Source: Candidatus Zhuqueibacterota bacterium
Lineage (GTDB): Bacteria; Zhuqueibacterota; Zhuqueibacteria; Oceanimicrobiales; Oceanimicrobiaceae
Reading direction: 5' to 3'
DNA length: 64,000 bases
Assembly (NCBI GenBank): GCA_029261995.1
Contig: JAJDAF010000012.1
Coordinates: forward strand, 1 to 64,000
A program made the translations under genes and the position numbers. Positions within the stretch are counted from its first letter, which is position 1; each line of letters begins with the position of its first letter. This document shows positions 17,189 to 26,100 of this stretch, piece by piece. Below the pieces are notes generated by a model, which worked only from the letters and a program-made list of their open reading frames with translations, ran no database searches and was not told the origin of the DNA.

Positions 17189-18388
17189 ATGTACAAATAT
17201 GCAGCAGTCATGCTGGCCCTGACACTTTTGTCCTGCAGTGACACGCGGCCCTTCCTGCGGCAAACTGACCGTGCGAGATTTGGCGAGCGTGACGACCGGC
17301 CTGACAATGCCAGTGTAGTCACCTTCTACGCGCTCGGCGACTGGGGTTCTGGCAATGCCAACCAGAAGGCGGTGGCCGAGGCCCTGCGTGCTGACCTGAG
17401 CGCCATCGCGCCGGGCCGCAGGACTCCACCTTTTGTCCTGGCCGCGGGTGACAACATCTACGAACACGGGCTGCCGGAAGGCTGGAACAACGAAATCGTG
17501 ACGCAAACCCTCGAGAGGACATTTGGTCAGATGTACGCCGACATCGAATATCATGGCCAGCCGGTACCGTTCCATCTCGTGGCTGGCAACCACGACCATG
17601 CAGGCAAGGCCGGTGGCAAAAACGGCATGGGAGATGTGATTCACCAGGAGACGACGGCGGAGCGCATCTACTCCAACTGGGAGTACTACCCAATCTCTCC
17701 CGAGCAAAACCCGGACAAAAATGACTCAACCGAGTATGTTGCTCTGAAGCAAAAAGACATTCTCACTCTGGCGACCCCCGAGCAAATCAGTCTGGGCGAG
17801 GCCGCGACAAAGCAGGTCTCGATTTTCGCCATCGACACGCAGGTTCTCCTGGACCTTTATGACCAAAAGAGCCAGGAGACGCTCGATGCGCATTGGTCAA
17901 GATTGGCTGCGCTCGCCGACGGCAGTCCTGCAAAATGGAAGTTTCTGCTCGGTCACCATCCGATAAAAAGCCACGGAACGCACGGCGGCTTTCGTAGTGC
18001 GATTTGGTGGGTGCCCCCAGTCATTCTTGCGACGCTGGTGGATAAGCTTTTTTACCGGCGACTGCAGGATCTGGACCACCCGGCCTACCGCCAGTTTCAG
18101 CGGGACTTGACCAAGTTCATGGATGAACACAGCATTACTTCCTACTTCGCCGGCCATGAGCACAATCTGCAATTCCTGACCACGGGCAGGGATCATTTTC
18201 AGATTATTTCTGGCAGTGCGGGCAAACTCACTAAGGTGACCCACAAGGGCGATACAGTCTTCTCGCATGCCGCCTTCGGGTTTGTGCGCTTCGATCTGAC
18301 GCAAACGGAGCTTTGGATCGAGTTTTTTGGTGTTAAACCTGAGCGCGGGACAGTCAATTCGACGGGCTTGTTCAGAATCGGTGGCTGA
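17189..18388 (+). CDS. Calcineurin-like metallophosphoesterase lipoprotein
   Basis: The 399-residue protein has a lipoprotein signal with lipobox LLSC (Cys16). The mature part shows all the metallophosphoesterase metal-site blocks in order: ALGDWGSGN, AAGDNIYEHG, VAGNHDHAG, LLGHHPIKSHG and FAGHEHNLQ. It is related to purple acid phosphatase-like enzymes and should act on phosphomono- or diesters outside the cytoplasm. The ATG at 17189 has CCAGGAG upstream. The gene stands alone. Confidence 0.92.
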   Translation: MYKYAAVMLALTLLSCSDTRPFLRQTDRARFGERDDRPDNASVVTFYALGDWGSGNANQKAVAEALRADLSAIAPGRRTPPFVLAAGDNIYEHGLPEGWNNEIVTQTLERTFGQMYADIEYHGQPVPFHLVAGNHDHAGKAGGKNGMGDVIHQETTAERIYSNWEYYPISPEQNPDKNDSTEYVALKQKDILTLATPEQISLGEAATKQVSIFAIDTQVLLDLYDQKSQETLDAHWSRLAALADGSPAKWKFLLGHHPIKSHGTHGGFRSAIWWVPPVILATLVDKLFYRRLQDLDHPAYRQFQRDLTKFMDEHSITSYFAGHEHNLQFLTTGRDHFQIISGSAGKLTKVTHKGDTVFSHAAFGFVRFDLTQTELWIEFFGVKPERGTVNSTGLFRIGG

Positions 18389-18425
18389 CTGCCACCCTGC
18401 CACAAGCCTGCGCAATGAGGATGGG

Positions 18426-18827
18426 TCAGGCGAGGAATCTTCTGTCAAGGAAACGAAATAGCGCCGGAAACTTCCGAAAAGCCAACACGCCGAGGACTAC
18501 CCCAACTCCGTCGGCCAAAAAGTCGCTGATCGTGGAGAAGCGGCCGGGCACAAACATTTGATGAAACTCATCTGAGGCGCCGTACAGCACTCCCAAAAGG
18601 ACGGCGACAATCGCCATCTCAAGGTTGGCGCGCTCCGGGTCGTGCAGCAACGCAATCCCCAGGCAATATCCCAGAACCGAGTAAACCAGGAAATGCAAAA
18701 CAAGGTCTTCATATTCGATGCCAAGCGAAGGCACCGATTGAGATGGAAGCGAAGATAGAACGAACAGAAGCGCAGCCCATGCCGCGGCAGGGATCCAGTA
18801 CTTAACAGAAGGAGATTTTTGACTCAC
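18426..18827 (-). CDS. VanZ-like membrane protein
   Basis: The 133-residue protein has four membrane helices, with the VanZ-family block SDEFHQMFVPGRFSTISDFLAD between helices 3 and 4. The name comes from a teicoplanin-resistance gene, but members are common and mostly uncharacterised. I chose the GTG at 18827 (VSQKSPSVKYW) since GAGG lies six bases before it. That start overlaps the end of the NAD(P)HX repair gene by 26 bases. Longer in-frame starts would overlap more. Confidence 0.8.
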   Translation of the reverse strand: MSQKSPSVKYWIPAAAWAALLFVLSSLPSQSVPSLGIEYEDLVLHFLVYSVLGYCLGIALLHDPERANLEMAIVAVLLGVLYGASDEFHQMFVPGRFSTISDFLADGVGVVLGVLAFRKFPALFRFLDRRFLA

Positions 18828-20421
18828 CAGTGGCCTCAAAATGTTGCAGTGCAAGTGGTAGATTGTTAAGAATATCACCGGCCAGCAATCCGGGCTCGCC
18901 GTCCAGCTTGCGGCAAATATCGCCGGAGAGCCCGTGCAAATAGACGCCGGCGACCGCCGCTTCGAACAGGTTCATGCCCTGCGCAGCCAGTCCTGCAATC
19001 ACGCCGGTGAGCACATCTCCGGTTCCGGCGGTTGCCATGCCGGGGTTGCCCGTGCTGTTGACCACAATCTCTCCCTGCGGAGAGGCTGTCACCGTCGGAC
19101 CGCCCTTCAAAACCACGACCACGTCCAAATCGTTTGCGGCGCGCCTGGCTGCTTCAATCGAATCGTCAAGAATGTCTTTGACGGGCGTCTTGAGAAGCCT
19201 CGAAAGCTCACCCGGATGTGGCGTGATCACACAATTGCCTGTTCGCTGTTTGAGCAAGCCGATGTCCTTGGTGAGACAATTCAAAGCGTCGGCGTCGAGC
19301 ACGAGTGGCTTCTTATAATTCTCAAGCAGCCAGGAGACGAGTTTCGTGGAATCAGCATGCGTGGTGATGCCAGGGCCAACAGCTAGCACATCCGCCCATT
19401 CCAGACGTTCGGAAAGTTGGTCGATTGCGGCAAAGCTGAGGCTGTGTTGCTCCGTTTCCGCCAGCGGCAACGTCATCACTTCCGTGAGTTTCTGCTCGAC
19501 GATCGGGTTCAATGACTGCGGCACACCCAGCATCGCCAGGCCGGCTCCAGCGCGTAAAACAGCTTCAGCGGCGAGCGCCGCGGCTCCGGTCATGCCAACC
19601 GAACCAGCCAGCAGGAGAACCTGCCCACGCCGATTCTTGAAGGTGTCGAGCGGACGTTTGGGCAAGATACTTCCAACATATCCTTCGGTTGCTCTGAAAC
19701 AGCGAACGCCGCTTTCAGACGAAACTCTGGTTGGAAACCCAATGTCAGCGACATGAATTTTCCCCGCACACTCGCGGCCGGGAGAAAACAGCAGACCCCT
19801 CTTGAGATGGCCTATGGTCACCGTGTTGCAGGCGTGGATGCAGGCGCCCGGCACGGCTCCCGTATTCGCAACCATGCCGGTGGGCAGGTCCACACTCAGA
19901 ATCGGAGCCGAGGCCGCGTTCATGCTCTCGACGAGCTGCGACAGTGGCTGTTTCAGAGGGCCGGTGACACCGGTACCGAGTAGCGCGTCGATAATGAGAT
20001 CGGCGTCTCCGAACTGGTCGCCGGACTTCTCCACAGCTTGCGTTTCGATGGGGATGCCGAGTTGCCCCAGGATCGCGAGATTCCGGCCGGCATCGCCCTT
20101 AATTTCGGAAGGCTCAGCGGTCAGCAGAACCCGCACGAGGGCGCCGCTGTTCGAAAGATAGCGAGCGATGACATAGCCGTCGCCGCCATTATTTCCTTTG
20201 CCACAGACGATGTCAACTCTCTTCTCTCTGACTTCCCCAAGCATTTGAGTGGCCACCTTCGTAACTTTCCGGCCCGCATTTTCCATCAAGACCATGCCGG
20301 GAATGCCGATTTTGTCAATGGTTGTGCGATCAATCGCAGCCATCTCTTCAGCCGTGACCACGAGGTCCAAGAGTTTGGTGAGCGCTGTTTTACGAGAGTC
20401 TGAAGTCATTGCAGTTTGCAC
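18802..20421 (-). CDS. nnrDE: Bifunctional NAD(P)HX epimerase/dehydratase
   Basis: The 539-residue protein repairs hydrated NADH and NADPH. The N-terminal half is a YjeF_N epimerase (NnrE): VTAEEMAAIDR, then VCGKGNNGGDGYVIARYL. The C-terminal half is an ADP-dependent dehydratase of the ribokinase fold (NnrD): GRGQVLLLAGSVGMTGAAALAAEAVLR in part, VLDADALNCL, ITPHPGE and GNPGMATAGTGDVLTGVIAGL with the catalytic Asp. The fusion is the usual bacterial layout. The start is GTG 20421 or ATG 20409; neither has a clear ribosome binding site. The VanZ-like gene overlaps the 3' end. Confidence 0.93.
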   Translation of the reverse strand: MQTAMTSDSRKTALTKLLDLVVTAEEMAAIDRTTIDKIGIPGMVLMENAGRKVTKVATQMLGEVREKRVDIVCGKGNNGGDGYVIARYLSNSGALVRVLLTAEPSEIKGDAGRNLAILGQLGIPIETQAVEKSGDQFGDADLIIDALLGTGVTGPLKQPLSQLVESMNAASAPILSVDLPTGMVANTGAVPGACIHACNTVTIGHLKRGLLFSPGRECAGKIHVADIGFPTRVSSESGVRCFRATEGYVGSILPKRPLDTFKNRRGQVLLLAGSVGMTGAAALAAEAVLRAGAGLAMLGVPQSLNPIVEQKLTEVMTLPLAETEQHSLSFAAIDQLSERLEWADVLAVGPGITTHADSTKLVSWLLENYKKPLVLDADALNCLTKDIGLLKQRTGNCVITPHPGELSRLLKTPVKDILDDSIEAARRAANDLDVVVVLKGGPTVTASPQGEIVVNSTGNPGMATAGTGDVLTGVIAGLAAQGMNLFEAAVAGVYLHGLSGDICRKLDGEPGLLAGDILNNLPLALQHFEATGESKISFC

Positions 20422-20478
20422 ATTATTGGGATAGATTCAAAGTAAGGCGATTCAGCAGAAGTTGCAAATAATTTATCC

Positions 20479-20507
20479 TTGACAGTTTACCATTTTTGAC
20501 GTAACTT
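20479..20507 (+). promoter_or_regulatory. Likely promoter of the ECF sigma gene
   Basis: TTGACA (20479-20484), 17-base spacer, TAACTT (20502-20507). The -35 is perfect and the -10 is weak. It leaves a leader of about 30 bases before the GTG at 20546. Confidence 0.5.
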
Positions 20508-20545
20508 TTTATTAAACTTGCACATTCAACCAAAGTTTCTATCAC

Positions 20546-21127
20546 GTGAAAAGCGATAACTCTGACCTCATCAAACAAGCCATAGAAGGCGACGAGTCCG
20601 CCTACCGACAACTCCTCGAAAACTACCGCGGCGCTATCTTCAATTTGCTGTTCAAGATGGTTCGAAACAAGGAAGAGACGGAGGACCTGGTGCAGGAAGC
20701 TTTCATGAAAGCTTTCAAGGCCCTGCCTTCCTTCAACGAAGAGTACGCGTTTTCCACCTGGCTCTACAAGATTGCGATCAACAACTGCATCGACCACATG
20801 CGCAAGAAGCGGTTGAAAACTTATTCCATCAACAAGCCCGTGCAATCAAAAGATGGCGAGCTCGACCGCGAATTCCCGGACACCTCCATGAGCCCGGACA
20901 AGGAGTTGCTGAATGAGGAACGCACCCTGCTGATCGAAGCCGCGATTGATGAGCTGCCTGAGAATTACAAAGTCGCCATCGTTCTGCGCCACTCGAAAGA
21001 AAAATCCTACGAGGAAATCGCGGAGCTGCTGGATATCCCGTTGGGCACGGTCAAAGCTCGGATTTTTCGGGCTCGCGAGATGCTCAAAAAGAAACTTAAG
21101 GGAAAACTGATGAGAGGGGCTTCCTAA
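20546..21127 (+). CDS. ECF-type RNA polymerase sigma factor
   Basis: The 193-residue protein is a two-domain group 4 sigma factor. Region 2 covers about residues 20-90 (EDLVQEAFMKAFKALPSF, FSTWLYKIAINNCIDHMRKK) and region 4 about 130-185 (LPENYKVAIVLRHSKEKSYEEIAELL, then GTVKARIFRAREML). It looks closest to the SigW/RpoE-like broad group. Its start is a GTG with little Shine-Dalgarno complementarity. No anti-sigma factor gene follows: the next gene is prmA on the other strand, so its control must lie elsewhere or be transcriptional. Confidence 0.9.
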   Translation: MKSDNSDLIKQAIEGDESAYRQLLENYRGAIFNLLFKMVRNKEETEDLVQEAFMKAFKALPSFNEEYAFSTWLYKIAINNCIDHMRKKRLKTYSINKPVQSKDGELDREFPDTSMSPDKELLNEERTLLIEAAIDELPENYKVAIVLRHSKEKSYEEIAELLDIPLGTVKARIFRAREMLKKKLKGKLMRGAS

Positions 21128-21237
21128 GCGGTCCACCGCTTAAAAAAATCACACGAAGCCCCGTGCGCCAACCACGCCGGATTTCATCCAAACAATCCCA
21201 TTGCCAGAGACAGAATTCACTCTCAATAGCAGAAAGT

Positions 21238-22107
21238 TCAGGCATGCTTTTGCACGCTCAAGGCAATCCATTCGCCCAGAGCCTGTTTCTGTTTGACCTC
21301 CAGCTCAGGATGATGGCTCAGCCTTGCCCTGACCTCATCCAACTCAGTCGCCAGAATGCCTGAAAGAAGCAAATGCCCGCCGGCCGCAACCGCGGATTCA
21401 AGCGCCGCAAAATGTTCGAAGATAATGTTCTTCGTCATGTTGGCGAGCACAAGGTGGAAACTTCGCGGCACGATGCCACAGTTGTCTGGAGCAGCAACCA
21501 GCAGCCGGATCTTGGCGTCAGCCAGATTGCGCGCCACGTTCTCATGTGCGGCTTCTATCGCCACCGGGTCGTTGTCAAAGGCCAGGACTTGAGCCGCGCC
21601 CAGCATCTCGGCGGCAATCGCAAGAATTCCTGTGCCGGTACCTGCGTCCAGGACGTGCAGACCGGTAACCTCGTGCTGTTCGAGAAGCTGAAGCATCAAC
21701 TTTGTGGTTTCGTGGCTGCCGGTGCCAAACGCCTGCTTGGGGTCGATTTCGATGACAAAGGGAGTTTCCGGCTCTTCCAACTTCTCCCATGTAGGTTTTA
21801 CCGTGAACCGGTCCGAGACACGAATCGGCTTAAAACGCTTCTTCCACTCGGCGTTCCAATCGACTTCAGGCACGGAAACAAATGTCGCCTGGCCAGCCGG
21901 CGCCTCGATGCCAAACTGAGGCAGCCGCGTGAGGAAGTCATCGATCTCCTTCAATAATTTTTCGGCCGCTTCACCCGAAGAAAAGTACGCCCAAACCTCG
22001 TCATCCAACTGCTGGAGGCCCTGGCTGCCGAGTTCAAACAGGAAGTTCAGAATCGACTCTTCTGACGCCGGGGTGACCGGCACGCGGATTTCAAACCACT
22101 CTTTCAT
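21238..22107 (-). CDS. prmA: Ribosomal protein L11 methyltransferase
   Basis: The 289-residue enzyme trimethylates ribosomal protein L11 with SAM. The N-terminal L11-recognition domain is seen (WFEIRVPVTPASEESILNFL), then a linker and the SAM-binding domain with the diagnostic DPKQAFGTGSHETTKLML and LDAGTGTGILAIAA. LVLANMTKNIIFEHF takes the place of the LxxANI motif IV. The gene is read toward the sigma gene's 3' end and follows the M28 peptidase gene by 21 bases. Confidence 0.94.
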   Translation of the reverse strand: MKEWFEIRVPVTPASEESILNFLFELGSQGLQQLDDEVWAYFSSGEAAEKLLKEIDDFLTRLPQFGIEAPAGQATFVSVPEVDWNAEWKKRFKPIRVSDRFTVKPTWEKLEEPETPFVIEIDPKQAFGTGSHETTKLMLQLLEQHEVTGLHVLDAGTGTGILAIAAEMLGAAQVLAFDNDPVAIEAAHENVARNLADAKIRLLVAAPDNCGIVPRSFHLVLANMTKNIIFEHFAALESAVAAGGHLLLSGILATELDEVRARLSHHPELEVKQKQALGEWIALSVQKHA

Positions 22108-22128
22108 CTGGGGTTCTCGCGGTTAACA

Positions 22129-23100
22129 TCACTCGTAGATGAGTCCAAGCACAAGCTGACCAACCTGAGCCAGGCTTTCGGCGCTGCATTTGTCGGGCGT
22201 ATCCTGAGTCGTGTGCCAATGGGCGTAATCAAAATCGATAAGATCGATACAGGGAATGCCGGCCCGCAACAGCGGCAAATGGTCGTCGGTCACCTCGTAA
22301 CGTGGGGAGGCATGAAAGGCATCGAGGCCAAGTTCTTTGGCGCGATCCCAGACCTTCTCCACAACTTTGGGGGCATACTTCAAGGAATTGCGCTCCTGAT
22401 AGATCTGAAGATCTCGGTTTCCCACCAAGTCGAGTAAAATCCCGAAGCGCGGCCAGTATCTCGCATCCTTGTTGTTCGCGAAGTATTGAGAGCCGAGCGC
22501 GTAGGTGTCATTGAACCCGGACTGGCCTGCATCCTCGCCATCAAACAGGATGATGTCGATGCCGTAGCTTGGTTCCCTGAGCTGAATCTGCCGGGCAACT
22601 TCCAGCAACACGGCGACGCCGGAGGCTCCGTCGTTTGCGCCTGGCACGGGTTTGTCGTGATTCTCTTTGCTGGAGTCCTGGTCCGCCCAGGGACGGGAAT
22701 CCCAATGAGCGCAAAGCAGCACGCGTTCTGTCTTGTCAAGGCCAAAACTGGCGACAATGTTGGTGAGCGTGACCGGAGCAGGAAAACGCGGAAGCACTTC
22801 CTTGAAAGTCTGCCGGCCAACCTGGGCGCCGAATTGCTCAAGTTCCGAGGCGAGAAAATCCAGGCAGGCGGAGTGCGCCTCCGAGCCGGGGACTCGTGGC
22901 CCAAAATCACATTGTTTTTGCAGGTAGTCGAAAGCGCGCTGGCCATCGAATTGCGGCAAGTCGGCCGTGGACTTGCCTGTGCAAGCGCTCAGGCCTAAAA
23001 CGCTCCACAAAGCCAATTTGCGAACCGCATGAAATGCAAACTGTGAATATTTCAATCGGATGGCTTTCTCAAGAAATGGATGGGCTGGCACTGGTGACAT
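22129..23100 (-). CDS. M28-family zinc peptidase / glutaminyl cyclase-like lipoprotein
   Basis: The 323-residue product has a lipoprotein signal ending LGLSAC (Cys40). The mature domain carries the co-catalytic zinc-site blocks CAHWDSRPWAD, PVPGANDGASGVAVLLE, FDGEDAG, LLDLVG and DDHLPLLRAGIPCIDLIDF, and ends with AHWHTTQDTPDKC. This pattern fits glutaminyl-peptide cyclotransferase-like M28 proteins, which turn N-terminal Gln into pyroglutamate, as well as aminopeptidases. Exported proteins of related bacteria are often pyroglutamylated after signal cleavage, so the cyclase is a reasonable guess. It lies 14 bases after sprA and may share its mRNA. Confidence 0.87.
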   Translation of the reverse strand: MSPVPAHPFLEKAIRLKYSQFAFHAVRKLALWSVLGLSACTGKSTADLPQFDGQRAFDYLQKQCDFGPRVPGSEAHSACLDFLASELEQFGAQVGRQTFKEVLPRFPAPVTLTNIVASFGLDKTERVLLCAHWDSRPWADQDSSKENHDKPVPGANDGASGVAVLLEVARQIQLREPSYGIDIILFDGEDAGQSGFNDTYALGSQYFANNKDARYWPRFGILLDLVGNRDLQIYQERNSLKYAPKVVEKVWDRAKELGLDAFHASPRYEVTDDHLPLLRAGIPCIDLIDFDYAHWHTTQDTPDKCSAESLAQVGQLVLGLIYE

Positions 23101-23114
23101 CCGAACCCGGCAAG

Positions 23115-26100
23115 CTAATTCCCTCGAATGGCGATGTTGACATCGAGGCCAAACTCCTGCACCTTGGTCGTGCCGCTCCGGTTCAGGAAGGTCTTGCCGA
23201 CCTCAATAAACACGCCGCCACGCACAGTGGTGCTGAACGAGTATTTGATTTCCGGCCGCAGAGTCCACCTTTCGGTTTTGTTTGACACCGTGAAGACGCC
23301 TCCGGCCCGCTTATTCCTGGTAACAACATTGCTGGCGGTGAATGAAAAATTGAAATCGATGGAGTTCTTCAACTTCGCCTTGTTGAACGGCCAAATCGGA
23401 ATGCTGAAGCCTGACTTCTTGGAGTAGTTTGCCGAAATGGTCAGGTCATCGTTATTGCTGAGATTCACGCCCTGGGGAATGGCGTTACCCTCGGAGTCAC
23501 GCGCAAAAGTCGTGTTCGTGCTTCGCGTTCGATTGAACTGAATGTTGCCGGTGAAGCCGTTCTTGAAGTTCATCGCCAGCTTGCCGAGCGGACGAAAGTT
23601 GCTGTTGATGCTTTCCGAATTGAGGTTGAGCTTGTCGCCGCGCCAGTTTTCCGTCTTCTGGCCAACGTAACCATGGCTGAAGGTCAGGGTTTTGAAGACT
23701 TTGTTCATGAACGGCAGACGCTGCAAACCGGTCACGGAAACCGTCCATTCGGGAAACGGTATGTTCAGATCACGTTCTGCCAGATAGCTGATAGAATTGT
23801 TGCCCTGCGCCGAGGGAACCCCTGTGCTGGTGCTGGAACTCCCTTCCTGGCTGGTCTGGCTGAAGCGCAAGGTTACATCGAAAATGCGGCCGGCGGCGAT
23901 GCCTGAACTTAGCGAGAGGTTTCGGTTCTGGCTCCACTGGAACAAATTGCCGCTAACGCCCTCAGCCGTGCCAACGCCGGTGGAATCGGCGCCAAATTGG
24001 AAAGCCAATGACGGCCTCTGGCCTTCGAGCAGTCCGGCTTGCTGATTGCTGACCGTCTCCCGTAAGGTCATCTGGATATCCTTGAATCCGGAGAAAAATC
24101 CACCGACCAGCTTCAACGGGTTGAATGAGCTGCCGGATTTCTTCTCCTGAAAAATAGTGAACTTCTGTTCCTTATCACCGCCACCGTCGCTGCCGGGTCG
24201 AGTCCGGCCTCCGGGACGCGTGCGCCGGCCGCCACTGCGCCCTCGGCTCTGCGAGCCGCCACCAAAAATGGAATTGACCAACTGCTTCCACCTAAAATTC
24301 ACATTCGCGGAACGGGTGACGTCGTTGCGGGCGCGCCGGCCTGTCTCGCGGTTTTGCAGCGGTGTGGTAAAACTGTATTTGACGTCATACTCAACTGAGT
24401 TGGTGAGCCAACTAAAGACTTCCGGAGAGTATTTTGCATTGAACTGCTGATTCTCATCCGTGTTTTCAAAGTCCCAGTTCAGCAGGTCACTGAACTTTTT
24501 ATTCTTGAGCTGGGACTTGTAGGCCTTCGAATAGGTTACACTGAGATTGTCGAAGACTTTCATGTTCGCGCGCAGCCGTCGGTCCGCATTGAAGGTGAGA
24601 TTCCGGTCAGGGGCCGCGAGGCTGTCCGTATTGGCGATACGGTTTCGGCGCTCGGTCTCGTTGCGGGTTCCGCTCATGCCTAGACTTACGGACTGCGGCG
24701 TGTAGTAGAGTTTGGTTTCCTTCGCCTTCTTAATGAGCGGCAAACCGGGCAGCCACGCAAACGGCGAGAAATAGTTGTTGCGACCAAAGTCCAGACTCCA
24801 GTCGATTTTCCCCTGCCAGCGAGTGCTTTCGTTGACCGGCACGGTGGGCGTTTTGCTGAGGTTGGATGACTTGCCAACACTCATGCTCAACTTGTCCACC
24901 AGATTCTTGACAAAGAAATTCTTCGATTTAACCGAGCGTTTGAAAGACAAGTTGAATCCGGTCTGGGAGTTCGTCTTCTCAAGCTTGCTAAGCTGGTCGG
25001 CATCGTCGAGGTCGGCCTGGGTGACCTCGCGGTCCCGGCCAGGAAAGTACTTCGGCGTACTGTCGCTTTGTCGCACATTCAAGGTCAGCGGCATTGAGAT
25101 GCCAAGCGATTGCGGCAACATCTTGTCCAGGCGGATGTTGGCGTTCAGCCTGCGGGCCACGCTGTTATCGCCATTGCCAAAACGAGTGGCGACGTTGTGA
25201 AAATCGGCTTCCTTGCGCTCAATTTCCGCATTGACGGTCGCAAAATCACCGATCTTAAGATCCACGCTGGCGCGCATGGCCATGCCCTTGTCCTGCTCAA
25301 CATCGGACAGCCGCAGCTCATTCAGCCAAATCTCACCCGTGAACGGTAGCATGTCATGGATGTTCTTGATGCCGGCGGTGAGCACCCGAATATTGGTAAA
25401 TGACGGCGTGCCGACCACCCGCAATTCCTTCACGACCTCCTCCATGCCAGGCAGAATCAGACGCCTGACCACATTCACGGAATCCTCGTCAGCGAAGCGG
25501 TCAACATAGCGGTCAGCCGAGTTGAGGACGCCAGGCTCAATCGAGGTGAAGTCGAGAACCCGCACTTCCATGTGGTTTCGATCATCCCAACCGGCATAAA
25601 CCGGGGACCGGTATTCATAGTAGTTATCGTCGTTGGTGCCGAAGCGTACAAAGTACTCCAGATTACTGGAGTCCGTAGGCGTGGAGGGAATGTGAAACTC
25701 AGCCGAATCGCCGTAGACGAACATCCTGATGCGGTCGTAGTGAATGTAATTCTCTCCCTGGAAAAGGCTCTTTTGAGCGATGCCGGCGTACCCGGGACGC
25801 AGCCCGATAGACTTCAGGACCAGGGATTGCTCGCGCGCTTCGACACGGGTGACTTTGTCCTCGACAATGAATGCCCTGCGCAGGTCGGCGTCTTCCAGTG
25901 ACTGCACATACTTGTCACTGTCGTGCGTATTGATCTGCGCGACGGCAAACTCGACGCCGATGTCCTCTCGCGAAGGCGGGTTCGAGGTCAATTCGAACTC
26001 CTTATCGGTGACGCCGACTTCCTTCCACTCGCTGCCAACCAAATTAATCTCGGCGATGCTGACCCGGAAATCACCACCGCCCTGGTCAAATCCCATGTCA

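Noticed and set aside
21124-21145. Hairpin AAGCGG-TCCA-CCGCTT after the sigma gene as a terminator
   Set aside because: It is followed by As and not Ts on the plus strand, and on the minus strand the T-run comes before the hairpin.
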